Source: Bifidobacteriaceae bacterium (GTDB taxonomy: Bacteria; Actinomycetota; Actinomycetes; Actinomycetales; WQXJ01). Taken from it: DNA of 16,378 nt. Shown here piece after piece: positions 1-7,194 of this stretch (position 1 is its first letter; every line of letters begins with the position of its first letter). The notes under the pieces are model-generated. The model ran no database searches, had not been told where the DNA came from, and was given only the letters and a program-made list of their open reading frames with translations. Made by a program: the position numbers and the translations under genes. The stretch spans positions 1-16,378 of the forward strand of contig JAITIG010000127.1 in the NCBI GenBank assembly GCA_031279575.1, written 5' to 3'.

Positions 1-360
1 CGCCCCGGCGCCGCCCGCGGCCGTCCCCCGCGGCCCGCCCGCGGCCGTCCCCGCCCCCGCGGCGCCCGCCGCCCGCACGCCCTCGTCGACGGTCGCCCCG
101 GCCCCGGCCGCAGCCGTCCCCCCGGCGGCGCCGCCCGAGGCCGTCCCCCCGGGCCCGCCCGCAGCCGTCCCCCCGGCCCCGCCCGCCTCCCGCAAGCCCT
201 CGTCGACGGTCGCCCCGGGCCCGGCCGCAGCCGTCCCCCCGGGCCCGCCCGCGGCCGTCCCTCCGGCCGCGCCGCCCGCCTGGCGCGGGCCCTGGCCAGC
301 TGCCGCCCCGCCATCCAGGGGGCGCCGGCCCAAATCTGCCGTGCGGTCATCTTGCTCCAC
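1..360 (-). CDS. Gly/Ala/Thr-rich repeat protein, N-terminal part (runs off left edge)
   Basis: An uninterrupted minus-strand frame starts at GTG 360-358 and stays open to base 1 (120 codons seen, no stop). A purine-rich GAAGGGAG lies about 12-15 bases upstream. The protein begins MEQDDRTADLGRRPLDGG and then becomes almost only Gly, Ala, Thr and Pro. It carries a 39-residue repeat whose core, GATVDEG(L/V)R, appears twice (DNA around 83-100 and 200-217, offset 117 bp). The other two minus frames are also open here but read as Arg/Gly-rich translations, whereas this one has an acidic start and regular Thr/Val/Asp/Glu positions. It follows the PP2C gene by 107 bases in the same direction, so it may be the last visible gene of that operon. 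I do not recognise a family: the visible part looks like a disordered N-terminal region, and the functional domain, if any, lies outside the window. Confidence 0.6.
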   Translation of the reverse strand, partial: MEQDDRTADLGRRPLDGGAAAGQGPRQAGGAAGGTAAGGPGGTAAAGPGATVDEGLREAGGAGGTAAGGPGGTASGGAAGGTAAAGAGATVDEGVRAAGAAGAGTAAGGPRGTAAGGAGA

Positions 361-467
361 GCTTGGTCACCGGCTCCCTTCGGTCTTCCCAGGCTGAAAC
401 GCCCGGGGTGGTTGCAGGCCGGCGCCGCCCCCGGCCCCCGGCCCCCGGCCCGCCCGCGCCGCGGCCG

Positions 468-1331
468 TCACCATGAGGGCCGCGCCGCTTGGTCTGGGCG
501 GAGCACGTCCGCCACCAGAACTGAGACATTGTCGCGGGTGGCCGCCAAAGCGGCCGCGGCCAGGCGCCGCACCGCTTGGGCCGGGCTGGGCGCGCCCACC
601 AGCCCGTCCAAAATCTGGTCCCGGCCGACAAAGCCGTGCAAGCCATCGGAGCACAGCAAATAGCGCGCCACCGCCTCCGGCGGGTGCGCCGCCCGGTATT
701 GGTGGGCGTCCAACGCCCTGGGGCCGCCGCCCAGCGATTGGGTGACCACGCCGGGCCGGCCGCCCGGCAGGGAGTCATCGACCGACAACTGCCCCAAATG
801 GGAGCCGTCCACCCGGTAGGCGCGGCAATCGCCGATGTTGGCTGAGATCACGCCCTCCAAGCCGACCACCAGCAAAGCCGCCGTCGCCCCCATCCGGCCC
901 AAACCCCAGGCCGCGCCAGCTTGCCCCACCCGATCCGAGACCGCCTCCAGCGCCGCCGTCCAGGCGGCCGGGAACGGCCCCCGCCCCAGCCGCGCCAACT
1001 CCGCCGCCGCCACCCCGGCGGCCTCCGCGCCGCCCAAGGCGCCGCCAATCCCGTCCACCACGGCCAGCAGGACCTGCTCGCCCGCGCCCAGGGGGACCTC
1101 CCCGGCGAGCCAGGCGGCATCGGCCACCCCCACCACGCCGTCAGCCACGATGGCGTCCTGCTGGGTCTGGCGGGCCGGCCCGCGCAAGGTGGTGCCGCAG
1201 TAGCGCAACACCGGGCCGCCGGGCGCGGGCGCCTGGGCGGCCAGGGGCGCGGCCGCCGCCAGCGGGGACCCAAAAGCGGCCCCGCCCGCCGGGCGGCGCG
1301 CCGCCTCGGCAGCGTGGTTGTCAGCGCCCAT
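468..1331 (-). CDS. PP2C-family protein serine/threonine phosphatase
   Basis: Predicted 287-aa metal-dependent (Mg/Mn) phosphoprotein phosphatase. Seen, numbered from ATG 1331: Q-Q-D at 57-59 (motif 1), VVDGIGG around 91-97 (motif 2, the metal-binding DG), GATAALLVV 148-156, ANIGDCRAYR 164-173, LCSDGLHGF 226-234 and TRDNVSVLV 265-273. The four metal-ligand aspartates of the family (D59, D93, D229, D267) are all present, so it should be active. There is no membrane segment, so it is probably cytosolic. The start overlaps the end of the FHA gene (stop 1323-1321). ATG 1331 has a GGTGG just upstream; a GTG at 1340 would add three residues. Context suggests it dephosphorylates proteins recognised by the neighbouring FHA protein; the substrate is inferred, not seen. 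It is similar in size to stand-alone bacterial PP2C (about 240-290 aa). Confidence 0.93.
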   Translation of the reverse strand: MGADNHAAEAARRPAGGAAFGSPLAAAAPLAAQAPAPGGPVLRYCGTTLRGPARQTQQDAIVADGVVGVADAAWLAGEVPLGAGEQVLLAVVDGIGGALGGAEAAGVAAAELARLGRGPFPAAWTAALEAVSDRVGQAGAAWGLGRMGATAALLVVGLEGVISANIGDCRAYRVDGSHLGQLSVDDSLPGGRPGVVTQSLGGGPRALDAHQYRAAHPPEAVARYLLCSDGLHGFVGRDQILDGLVGAPSPAQAVRRLAAAALAATRDNVSVLVADVLRPDQAARPSW

Positions 1332-2187
1332 GCCCACCACCCGGCCAGCTTGGGGCGGCCAGCTCGGCCGGCGCCGGCCAGCGCAACTCGACCGCGGTCC
1401 GGCCCAGCCGCAGGGTCAGCGGCAGCGGCCGCGTCACCGGCGCGCCGCGCACCTCGCGCTGGCCCAGCCAGGTCCCGTTGGTCGAGCCGCAGTCCCGGAT
1501 GGTCACGGCCGCGCCTTGCCGGCGCAATTCGGCGTGCCACTTCGACACGCCGGTCAAGCCGTCGAAGGCGGCGTCGACATCGGCCCGGCCGGTGGCCCGC
1601 CCCAACACCACCGTCTCGCCCTCCCGGAGCACGATGCCGCGCCCGTTGACCACCGCCACCGCCGGCCCGTCCGGGCTGGCGGCGCCGGCCAGCGGCGGGG
1701 CGGCGCCGGCCGGGCGCAATTCGACGCCGCACTGGGGGCAATCGGCCATGGCCGGCCCCAACCCCGCATAGCCGCATTGCGGGCAAGGGCCGGCCCCCGG
1801 CCAGGGCGTCCCGCCCGGCGCGGACCCGCCCCCGCCGCCCGCGCCGGGCGGGGCGGGCGGGGCGGCCGGTCCGCCTGCCCAACCCGGCCCGCCTGCCCAA
1901 CCCGGCCCCCCAGGCCCCCCAGGCCCCGCGGGGCCGCCCGCGCCTGCGCCGGGCCCGCCCGTCCCGCCCGGGCCTGCGGGGCCGCCCGCGCCCGCGCCGG
2001 GCCCGCCCGGCCCCACCGGGGCGCCGGCCGGCGCGGCATCGTCCGGCGCGGCATCTTCCGGCGGCGGGCCCATCGCGCCGACCGGCAGCGTGGCCGCCAC
2101 ACCGGTGATGACGGTGCCGCAACTGGCGCAGATGGCGGCGCCCGGCCCCAGCGCCGCCCCGCAGACCGTGCAAACCGGCTCAGCCAT
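1321..2187 (-). CDS. Double zinc-ribbon, Gly/Pro-rich linker and FHA domain protein
   Basis: Predicted 288-aa adaptor. Domains in order: zinc ribbon at 6-24 (CTVC...CASC), Ala/Pro then Gly/Pro-rich low-complexity linker 37-134, second zinc ribbon 135-153 (CPQC...CPQC), and an FHA domain about 181-272. The FHA shows the LGR motif (195-197), SKWH (215-218) and GSTNGT (234-239), the residues that in this family form the phosphothreonine pocket, so phosphopeptide binding is expected. ATG 2187 was chosen because it places the first zinc ribbon at the N-terminus; an upstream in-frame start at 2253 would lie wholly within the AAA gene. ATG 2187 overlaps the end of the AAA gene by 8 bases (AAA stop at 2182-2180), which implies translational coupling. 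It is probably the reader of a Ser/Thr phosphorylation signal that recruits the AAA protein or the phosphatase (inference). Confidence 0.92.
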   Translation of the reverse strand: MAEPVCTVCGAALGPGAAICASCGTVITGVAATLPVGAMGPPPEDAAPDDAAPAGAPVGPGGPGAGAGGPAGPGGTGGPGAGAGGPAGPGGPGGPGWAGGPGWAGGPAAPPAPPGAGGGGGSAPGGTPWPGAGPCPQCGYAGLGPAMADCPQCGVELRPAGAAPPLAGAASPDGPAVAVVNGRGIVLREGETVVLGRATGRADVDAAFDGLTGVSKWHAELRRQGAAVTIRDCGSTNGTWLGQREVRGAPVTRPLPLTLRLGRTAVELRWPAPAELAAPSWPGGGHGR

Positions 2188-4111
2188 CGGCCAACACCAC
2201 CTCAAATGAGCCGTCCGCCGCCTGGCGGATGGCGGCGATCTCCAGCGCGCCATGCCCCGGCGTCCGGAACAGGGTCCGCGCCAGGGGGTTGACCAGCACC
2301 GGCTCCAACGCCAAGGCGATGCCGCGCCCGCCCTTGGCGATGTGCTCCGGGGTGGTCATGGCGGCCATCGCCTGAGCCCGGGCGCGCTCCGAGATGCGGA
2401 TCGGCCGGGCCGCCCCAGCCCGGGCGCGGTCCAAAGCGGTGCCGATGAACTTGGCCGCCAACTCCTGGGCTATCCCGTGCGACATCGGCCGGAACACCAC
2501 AATGTTGTCCCCGATCCGCCCGGCCAACTCCGGCCGGTTCAATTCGGTCTCAAAATAATGCTTGATGGCGGCCAAGACCATCTGCTCGTAGGCGGCGATC
2601 TCATCCGGGGTGGCCGCGTCCGCCAAACCGGCCTCGGCCGCGTCCTTGGCCCCCACATTGGACGTGAAAATGATCAGCGCCTCGGCGAAGGACACGGTCT
2701 CGCCCGCGCCGCTGGTCAGCCGCCCGTCCGAGAGGATCTGCAAAAACTTGTCAAAGATCCTGGTGTGGGCTTTTTCCATCTCATCGAACAGGACCACCGT
2801 GAACGGCCGGCGCTTCATGGCGTTGATCAATTCGCCGCCGGCGCCGTGGCCAACATAGCCCGGCGGGGCGCCAATCAACCTGGTGTCGGACCCGTCCTGG
2901 CGGAACTCGCTCATGTCGAAGCGGATCATGGCCTGCTCGTCGCCGAACACCAACTCGGCGATGGACTTGGCCAGCTCCGTCTTGCCCACGCCGGTTGGCC
3001 CGGCGAACACCATCACCCCGCGCGGCGCGCCGCCCGGTTTGGCCTGGTGGGCGCTGGTCAAGCCCATGGCGGAGCGGATCACCACGTCGAGGGCGTGGCT
3101 GACCGCCCGCGGCTGGCCCTTGACGCGGCGCTCCAGCGCCGCCTGCCCGTCCAGCACCCGCTCCCGCAGGGCCTCGCCCTGCCAGGGGTTCTCCGAGACG
3201 CCCATGCGGTAGGTGCGGGCCGCCTCCTCGACGCCTCGGGCCAGCCCGCCGCCCGCCCAGGCCAACTGGACTATCTCCCGCATGCCTTTCAAGCTCAAGC
3301 CCTCGGTGGCCGCGACCAGGCGGTCTACCAGGTCCTTCGGCTCGGCGATGTCCGGTTGGGCGGCCACCAAGGCGGTGGCCAGGCGGGTCCGGGTGTCCAA
3401 ATCCGGCACCGGGATGGCGATCTGGCGCACCGCGTCCCCCGCCAGCAGCCAGGCCGGCAGGTCGGAAGGCTTGTCCACCAGCCAAAACACAGGGTGCTTG
3501 AGGCTGGAGGCGCGGCTGCCGGGGTGGAACATGGTGTGCGCCGTGGTGTGGGACTGGTGGGCGGCTTTGAGCGAGGCCAGCATGGCGCGCAGCAAGTCGC
3601 CTTCCGGCTGCTGGCCGCCCGGCGCCTGCGAGGTGTAGTCCACCACCAAGGCCAGCCGCGCGTCCTGCTCCGAGCGCGGCTCGCGCGCCGTGGTCACAAA
3701 CTGGCAGATGCGGTCGAGGTTGGCGTAGCCGGCGCAGTCGATGGACCCGAAATCGGCCTGGAGGTAGGCGCTGAACTGCTGCGCGATCTGCGCCGTGGTG
3801 ATGCGCTGGGCCAACGGCATCAGGCGCAACCCCTCCAGCGGGTCATACACCAGCAGGGCGTCGAAGCCGTTGGCCGCCAACACCTGCCCGATGCCGCCCA
3901 GCGTCTCCACCGGCGCCCCGGGCCCCGCGCCGTGCGTCAGGTGGACATCCCTGATGCCGCCGTGGACCACAAACAGCGCGGTGGCCGGCAAAGCGGCGTG
4001 GATGGAGCGCAGCCACAGCGGCTGCGACCGGTCCGAAGCCTCGAACGGGCTGCCCGGGGCAGCCGCCGGCGGCCCGGCGGCCGGGGCCGGCGGCTGGCTG
4101 GTTTGGGTCAT
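2180..4111 (-). CDS. AAA+ ATPase with ClpB/ClpC-like C-terminal domain and degenerate N-terminal AAA-like half
   Basis: Predicted 643 aa. The C-terminal half is a clear Clp/Hsp100 D2-type AAA+ domain: Walker A GPTGVGKT (371-378), FDMSEF (398-403), the substrate-gripping pore loop GAPPGYVG (414-421), Walker B VVLFDEMEKAH (439-449), QILSDGRLTSG (458-468), sensor 1 IIFTSN (480-485) and an arginine-finger-like ELNRPELAGRI (523-533). Residues 30-300 keep AAA-like segments (LALVVDYTSQ, VFWLVDKPSD, a lid-like LVAATEGLSLKGMREI) but I find no Walker A, so this half looks like an ATP-dead first ring. The Clp N-domain, the M-domain and the IGF/L ClpP-docking loop are not seen, so a remodelling rather than proteolytic role is likely. 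An AGGAG lies 9 bases before ATG 4111. The gene is followed directly by the FHA and PP2C genes. Client protein unknown. Confidence 0.92.
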   Translation of the reverse strand: MTQTSQPPAPAAGPPAAAPGSPFEASDRSQPLWLRSIHAALPATALFVVHGGIRDVHLTHGAGPGAPVETLGGIGQVLAANGFDALLVYDPLEGLRLMPLAQRITTAQIAQQFSAYLQADFGSIDCAGYANLDRICQFVTTAREPRSEQDARLALVVDYTSQAPGGQQPEGDLLRAMLASLKAAHQSHTTAHTMFHPGSRASSLKHPVFWLVDKPSDLPAWLLAGDAVRQIAIPVPDLDTRTRLATALVAAQPDIAEPKDLVDRLVAATEGLSLKGMREIVQLAWAGGGLARGVEEAARTYRMGVSENPWQGEALRERVLDGQAALERRVKGQPRAVSHALDVVIRSAMGLTSAHQAKPGGAPRGVMVFAGPTGVGKTELAKSIAELVFGDEQAMIRFDMSEFRQDGSDTRLIGAPPGYVGHGAGGELINAMKRRPFTVVLFDEMEKAHTRIFDKFLQILSDGRLTSGAGETVSFAEALIIFTSNVGAKDAAEAGLADAATPDEIAAYEQMVLAAIKHYFETELNRPELAGRIGDNIVVFRPMSHGIAQELAAKFIGTALDRARAGAARPIRISERARAQAMAAMTTPEHIAKGGRGIALALEPVLVNPLARTLFRTPGHGALEIAAIRQAADGSFEVVLADG

Positions 4112-4237
4112 GGCTGAAGGCTCCTGTCAGTTTGCCGCGGGCGCGCCCCAGCCGGCCGCTCCGGTTGGGGCAGCCGGCCCGATGGCGCCGGCCGGGCCGG
4201 GGCGGCGGGCGCCACCGGCGGTTGGGCGCCGGCCCGG

Positions 4238-4255
4238 GCCCCCAAACCGGGGGGC
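4238..4255 (-). terminator. GC-rich hairpin between the coiled-coil and AAA genes
   Basis: GCCCCC and GGGGGGC can pair across a short AAACC loop (5-6 bp stem with one possible bulge). It sits in the 179-base gap downstream of the 4291-5463 gene and upstream of the AAA start. With no T-run it could be a partial terminator, an attenuator, or simply chance in such GC-rich DNA. Confidence 0.25.
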
Positions 4256-4290
4256 GGGGCGGAAAGATCGGCTGTTCGGAACATGGCCGG

Positions 4291-5463
4291 CTATCCCGCC
4301 CCGAGTTCCCGCTCGGCCGCCCGCTGGGCGGCCGGCCGGGTGGAGGCCGCCTTGGCGCGGACCCGGCTGCGGCCCACAGCGGCCGGCTTGACCGGGAGCG
4401 CGCCCGGCTGGCGGTGGAAGTCGACTGTGGCCGCCACCCCCGCGCCGGCCAGCACCTCGGGCAGCGCCAGCAAGGAGGGGCAGGCCGCCTGCTCGGCGGC
4501 GGTGTCCGCCGCGGGGGTGGTGGCGCCGGTTGAAACCACCCGGGCGAACAGCTTGCCCGCCTCGGTCAGCTCCAAGCGCACACGGTGGGCCGGCAAGTCG
4601 GGGCGTTTGGCCTCCAGCACGGCATTGGCGCTGGCCGCGCCCGGCCCGCCCCCGAGGGGCGGCGCCAAATCCTGGTCCAAGGTGTACCCCAGCTCTGCTA
4701 GCGCCGAGGCCAGCGCAGCTTGGATGTAGGCCCGGTCCGCCGCCCGCTCGGCTTCCGCCAACACCTCGTTGACCTGCGCTTTCAGGGCGTCAACCTGCCC
4801 CCAGCTAGTCGCCGCCGGGCCAGCTTGGCGCAGCGCCCGGGCGGCTGGGCTGTCCAGGTGGGCCAGGCGGAGGGTTTCGCGCTCGGCGGCGGCGCGCAGG
4901 CTGCGGGTTTGGCGCTGGGCTTTGACCAGGCGGGCGGCGTCGTCCTGCAAAACGGTGAGCGCGGCCTGGGCTTTGGCGGCGGACAGGTCGGCGATGCCGG
5001 CCGCGCGCCGGGCCAGGTCCTCGGCCGCCTCGGTCGGCTCCAACTCGGCGGCGGCGGCCATCACCTCGGCCAGCTTGGCTGCTATCGGCGCCTGGGCCGG
5101 GCGGCTGGCGGGGGCGCCGGCGGGCGCGAGCGGCCCCAAGCCCAGGTTGGCGTCGCTGATCGCCGCCAGGTCCAAGCGCTTCGCCATGGTCTCCAGCCGG
5201 CGGGCCTTGAACTCGGCCTCGCGGGCGGACTCGGCTTGGCTGACGGCGTCCTTGAGCTGCTGCTCCCACTGCTGCAACCGCTCCAGCGACGGCTGGGCCG
5301 GCTGCGACACCCGCGTCAAAGCCGATTTGTCTTCCACCTGCGCGCGAACCTGGGCCAGCCGCTTGGCCAAGGCGCGGCAGCGGCCCTGCGCGGCCGCCAC
5401 CAGGCGGCGCTGGCGTTCTGCGGCAGACTCGACCCGGACGCTGTAACCTTTGGGACCGCTCAT
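4291..5463 (-). CDS. Helical/coiled-coil protein of unknown function, first gene of the FHA-PP2C-AAA cluster
   Basis: Predicted 390 aa, very rich in Ala, Leu, Arg, Glu and Gln. It starts MSGPKGYSVRVES and continues with long amphipathic, heptad-like stretches (about 13-80, 120-200 and 215-260), typical of coiled coils. Residues beyond about 270 contain a more globular stretch (LELTEAGKLFARVV and following), and the tail is basic (KPAAVGRSRVRAKAASTR). No signal peptide, membrane segment or catalytic motif is seen. Start ATG 5463 was chosen because GGGAGGTG (5478-5471) lies 7 bases upstream; the same frame is open further upstream to 5889, but that stretch is low-complexity and lies in a repeat region. 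It is probably a scaffold or substrate for the AAA/FHA proteins, inferred from position only. I do not recognise the family. Confidence 0.8.
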   Translation of the reverse strand: MSGPKGYSVRVESAAERQRRLVAAAQGRCRALAKRLAQVRAQVEDKSALTRVSQPAQPSLERLQQWEQQLKDAVSQAESAREAEFKARRLETMAKRLDLAAISDANLGLGPLAPAGAPASRPAQAPIAAKLAEVMAAAAELEPTEAAEDLARRAAGIADLSAAKAQAALTVLQDDAARLVKAQRQTRSLRAAAERETLRLAHLDSPAARALRQAGPAATSWGQVDALKAQVNEVLAEAERAADRAYIQAALASALAELGYTLDQDLAPPLGGGPGAASANAVLEAKRPDLPAHRVRLELTEAGKLFARVVSTGATTPAADTAAEQAACPSLLALPEVLAGAGVAATVDFHRQPGALPVKPAAVGRSRVRAKAASTRPAAQRAAERELGAG

Positions 5464-5470
5464 AGCCCCG

Positions 5471-5478
5471 CACCTCCC
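5471..5478 (-). promoter_or_regulatory. Shine-Dalgarno that fixes the start at 5463
   Basis: Minus-strand GGGAGGTG, 7 bases before ATG 5463. It supports this start over the much longer open frame reaching to 5889. Confidence 0.7.
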
Positions 5479-5485
5479 AACGGCT

Positions 5486-5513
5486 GCCGAGCCGGGGCGC
5501 CTCGGGGCTCGGC
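5486..5513 (-). promoter_or_regulatory. Leader hairpin upstream of the cluster's first gene
   Basis: GCCGAGCC (5486-5493) and GGCTCGGC (5506-5513) form a perfect 8-bp stem with a 12-base loop. It lies 23 bases before the ATG and just upstream of the ribosome binding site, in the probable untranslated leader. The position would suit an mRNA structure that affects translation, but no known riboswitch is recognised. Confidence 0.3.
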
Positions 5514-5700
5514 GCGCGGTTAGTTTGACACCGCAGACTGCCCGAAAGGCTATCAGACCCCCACCCTGCGAACGAGCCCCACGGCAACGGCGATATCTCG
5601 AACGGGGCGCGCCGCCCGGCCAAGAAGGCGGCCGGGCGCCGTCCCGAGGCCGCCAATCCGGCCCGGCGGTGGCAATGCCGGCGCCAATGACCGGGCGCGG

Positions 5701-5805
5701 GGGTTGCCCTTGCCGCCCAGGCCCCTCGCAGCAAACCAGTCCTGACCCAAAACCAGTCCGGACCAAGCCGCGCGGGTTGCCCTTGCCGCCCAGGCCCCTC
5801 GCAGC
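5701..5805. repeat. 32-bp exact direct repeat pair, 73 bp apart
   Basis: Bases 5701-5732 and 5774-5805 are identical over 32 bases (begins GGGTTGCCCTTGCCGCCCAG, ends CCCCTCGCAGC). The spacer holds a second small tandem duplication, AACCAGTCCTGACC followed by AACCAGTCCGGACC. The CTTGCCGCCC core also occurs in the hairpin at 14589-14621. It looks like an intergenic repeat element rather than coding sequence. Confidence 0.75.
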
Positions 5806-5878
5806 GGCTGGCGGGCCTTGACGGCTCCGGCCGGCCGGGTGGCGCTGCCGGGCGAGCTTGGGCCCAGCGCGGCCACCG

Positions 5879-5899
5879 CCCGGGGGCAAGCCCCCCGGG
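5879..5899 (-). terminator. Terminator-like hairpin after the alpha/beta hydrolase gene
   Basis: CCCGGGGG and CCCCCGGG can form an 8-bp all-GC stem with a CAAGC loop, beginning about 18 bases past the hydrolase stop codon in its direction of transcription. There is no T-run, as is common for high-GC actinobacterial hairpins. It would separate the hydrolase transcript from the left-hand operon. Confidence 0.45.
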
Positions 5900-5917
5900 G
5901 CAGGGCGCCAGGCCAGG

Positions 5918-6898
5918 TCAGGCGGCCATGTTGGCGGCGGCTTGGGCCACCACGGCGGGGTCTATCAGGATTCGGTGGTGGCCCAGGCCCTGGGTGGTGA
6001 CCAAGCGGGCGGCGGGCCAACTCGCGGCAATTGCCTGCGCCACCTGGTAGGGGGACTCCCGGTCCGCCGCGTCGTGGATCACCAGGGCGTCCGGCAGCAG
6101 GCCGGTCGCGCCCATGGCGGCGATGTCGAAGTCGCCCAAACTGCCTTGGGCGCGTTGGCTCATCTCCTCCACCAGCAGGCGGTGGGCCCGTTTGCCGAAG
6201 CCAAGGTTGCGCGCGAAGGTCTGGGCCACTTTGACCATGTCGGGGCTGGGCGAGACCAACGTCAAACGCTCCACCGCCAGCTTGCCGTTGAGGATGGAGC
6301 GGCAGGCGGCGGCGCACCCCAGCGAATGGGCGATCACCCCGTGGGGCTGGCCCAGCACTTTGACCAGGGCGTCAAATGTGCGCATCAGCTCGCCGCCGGT
6401 CGAAAAGCGGGCGCCGTGCATGCCCGGCCCCGAGTCGCCGTGGGACAGCGCGTCCGCGCCCACCACCCTGAAACCGGCCGCGGTCAGCGGCTCGACAAAG
6501 GCCGCCACCTGGCCGCGCCACCCGCCCCAGCCGTGCATCAGCCAGACCGTCTTGGGTTCCGCGCCCGCCGCCGCCCCGCCGCTGCCCGCCGCGGCCGCCC
6601 CGCCCGGCCCGCCGCCCTGGCCCTGGGGGCCGCTCCCCGGCTCCCAGATCTCGACCGCGACTGGGCTGGCCAGGCCCGCATCGAGCATTTCGAGGCGGCC
6701 GGGCCAGGGGCGGTTGTCTTTGCGCCGGCCGGCGTTGTCCGGCAGCTTGCACCAGATGCGGGCGGCGGCTTTGGCCGCCAAGCGGGGCGTGACCAGCCCG
6801 CCGCCCACAAACCCGAGCCAGCCGAGCGTCTCCAGGGCGCGTTTGCGCAGCGGCGGTTTGCGGCGGTGGACCTCGGTGGGCAGGCGGACTTCGGGCAT
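5918..6898 (-). CDS. Alpha/beta-hydrolase fold protein
   Basis: Predicted 326-aa serine hydrolase. Seen: oxyanion-hole motif MHGWGGWRG (121-129), ADALSHGDSG (148-157), nucleophile elbow IAHSLGCA (189-196, Ser192; the usual first Gly of GxSxG is Ala), a probable acid in HDAADRESP (Asp279), and a histidine in GLGHHRI (His307/308). Order and spacing fit a functional triad. Residues 88-115 are a Gly/Ala-rich insert. The first 50 residues are basic with a mildly hydrophobic stretch (25-35), but no convincing signal peptide is seen. Substrate unknown: esterase, lipase-like or other C-C/C-O hydrolase. It is transcribed divergently from the GH65 gene across 296 bases. The start ATG 6898 has only a weak purine-rich site (AGGGGGA, about 15 bases upstream). 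Confidence 0.88.
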   Translation of the reverse strand: MPEVRLPTEVHRRKPPLRKRALETLGWLGFVGGGLVTPRLAAKAAARIWCKLPDNAGRRKDNRPWPGRLEMLDAGLASPVAVEIWEPGSGPQGQGGGPGGAAAAGSGGAAAGAEPKTVWLMHGWGGWRGQVAAFVEPLTAAGFRVVGADALSHGDSGPGMHGARFSTGGELMRTFDALVKVLGQPHGVIAHSLGCAAACRSILNGKLAVERLTLVSPSPDMVKVAQTFARNLGFGKRAHRLLVEEMSQRAQGSLGDFDIAAMGATGLLPDALVIHDAADRESPYQVAQAIAASWPAARLVTTQGLGHHRILIDPAVVAQAAANMAA

Positions 6899-7009
6899 AA
6901 CGACCCAAGGCTATCCCCCTGGGTCAAACTGCGCTTTTGATTGGGCTGACAAACTCGCCGCCGCCCGCTCGGCGCCGCCGCACAAAACGCCTCCCGGCCG
7001 GCCGTGCCC

Positions 7010-7075
7010 GGGGCGCGGCCGGGGCACGAGCGGGGCGCGGCCGGGGCGCGAGCGGGGCGCGGCCGGGGCGCGACC
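7010..7075. repeat. 11-bp-period tandem repeat (six units)
   Basis: Six consecutive 11-base units alternate between GGGGCGCGGCC and GGGGC(A/G)CGAGC, the last ending GACC, giving three 22-base copies (7010-7031, 7032-7053, 7054-7075). It lies in the divergent intergenic region between the hydrolase and GH65 genes. The period is close to one helical turn, so the units would face the same side of the DNA. Confidence 0.85.
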
Positions 7076-7180
7076 CAGATGCGGCCGCACCGACCTGATC
7101 GTGATGCGGTCTGGGCCGGTTGGCCGCGCCTAGAGGCCCGGGCAGAGGATATTGTCACTGAGGTGCCCGCAACCGCGCTG

Positions 7181-7190
7181 AAGGGAGGTG
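7181..7190 (+). promoter_or_regulatory. Very strong Shine-Dalgarno that sets the ATT start of the GH65 gene
   Basis: AAGGGAGGTG, with GGAGGTG complementary to the 16S rRNA tail, ends four bases before an in-frame ATT at 7195. No ATG, GTG or TTG exists in that frame between the upstream stop (TGA 7159-7161) and ATG 7462. Confidence 0.75.
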
Positions 7191-7194
7191 TCCC

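Larger units (their letters stand above)
5464..5917. other. Gene-free intergenic region with direct repeats
   Basis: A stretch of 454 bases between the coiled-coil gene (start 5463) and the alpha/beta hydrolase gene (stop 5918-5920), both on the minus strand. Open frames here translate to low-complexity Arg/Gly/Pro sequence without a ribosome binding site. It contains the leader hairpin near 5500, a 32-bp direct repeat pair (5701 and 5774) and a terminator-like hairpin at 5879-5899. A promoter for the left-hand operon should lie here, around 5520-5560 (the least GC-rich part), but I cannot define its boxes. Confidence 0.6.

Noticed and set aside
2188..2253. Longer N-terminus for the FHA protein from 2253
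   Set aside because: It lies entirely in the AAA coding region, and ATG 2187 puts the zinc ribbon directly at the N-terminus with a coupled overlap.
1318..2292. 324-aa plus-strand frame over the FHA gene
   Set aside because: Arg/Pro-rich antisense translation of a gene with clear zinc-ribbon and FHA motifs.
2252..4117. 621-aa plus-strand open frame opposite the AAA gene
   Set aside because: High-GC antisense shadow: Arg/Gly/His-rich, no family motifs, and it covers a minus-strand gene with complete AAA+ motifs.
5464..5889. Upstream extension of the coiled-coil gene to 5889
   Set aside because: A good ribosome binding site precedes ATG 5463; the extension is low-complexity and runs through the direct repeats.
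7010..7075. CRISPR-like array
   Set aside because: Units are directly abutting 11-mers without unique spacers, and no cas genes are present.
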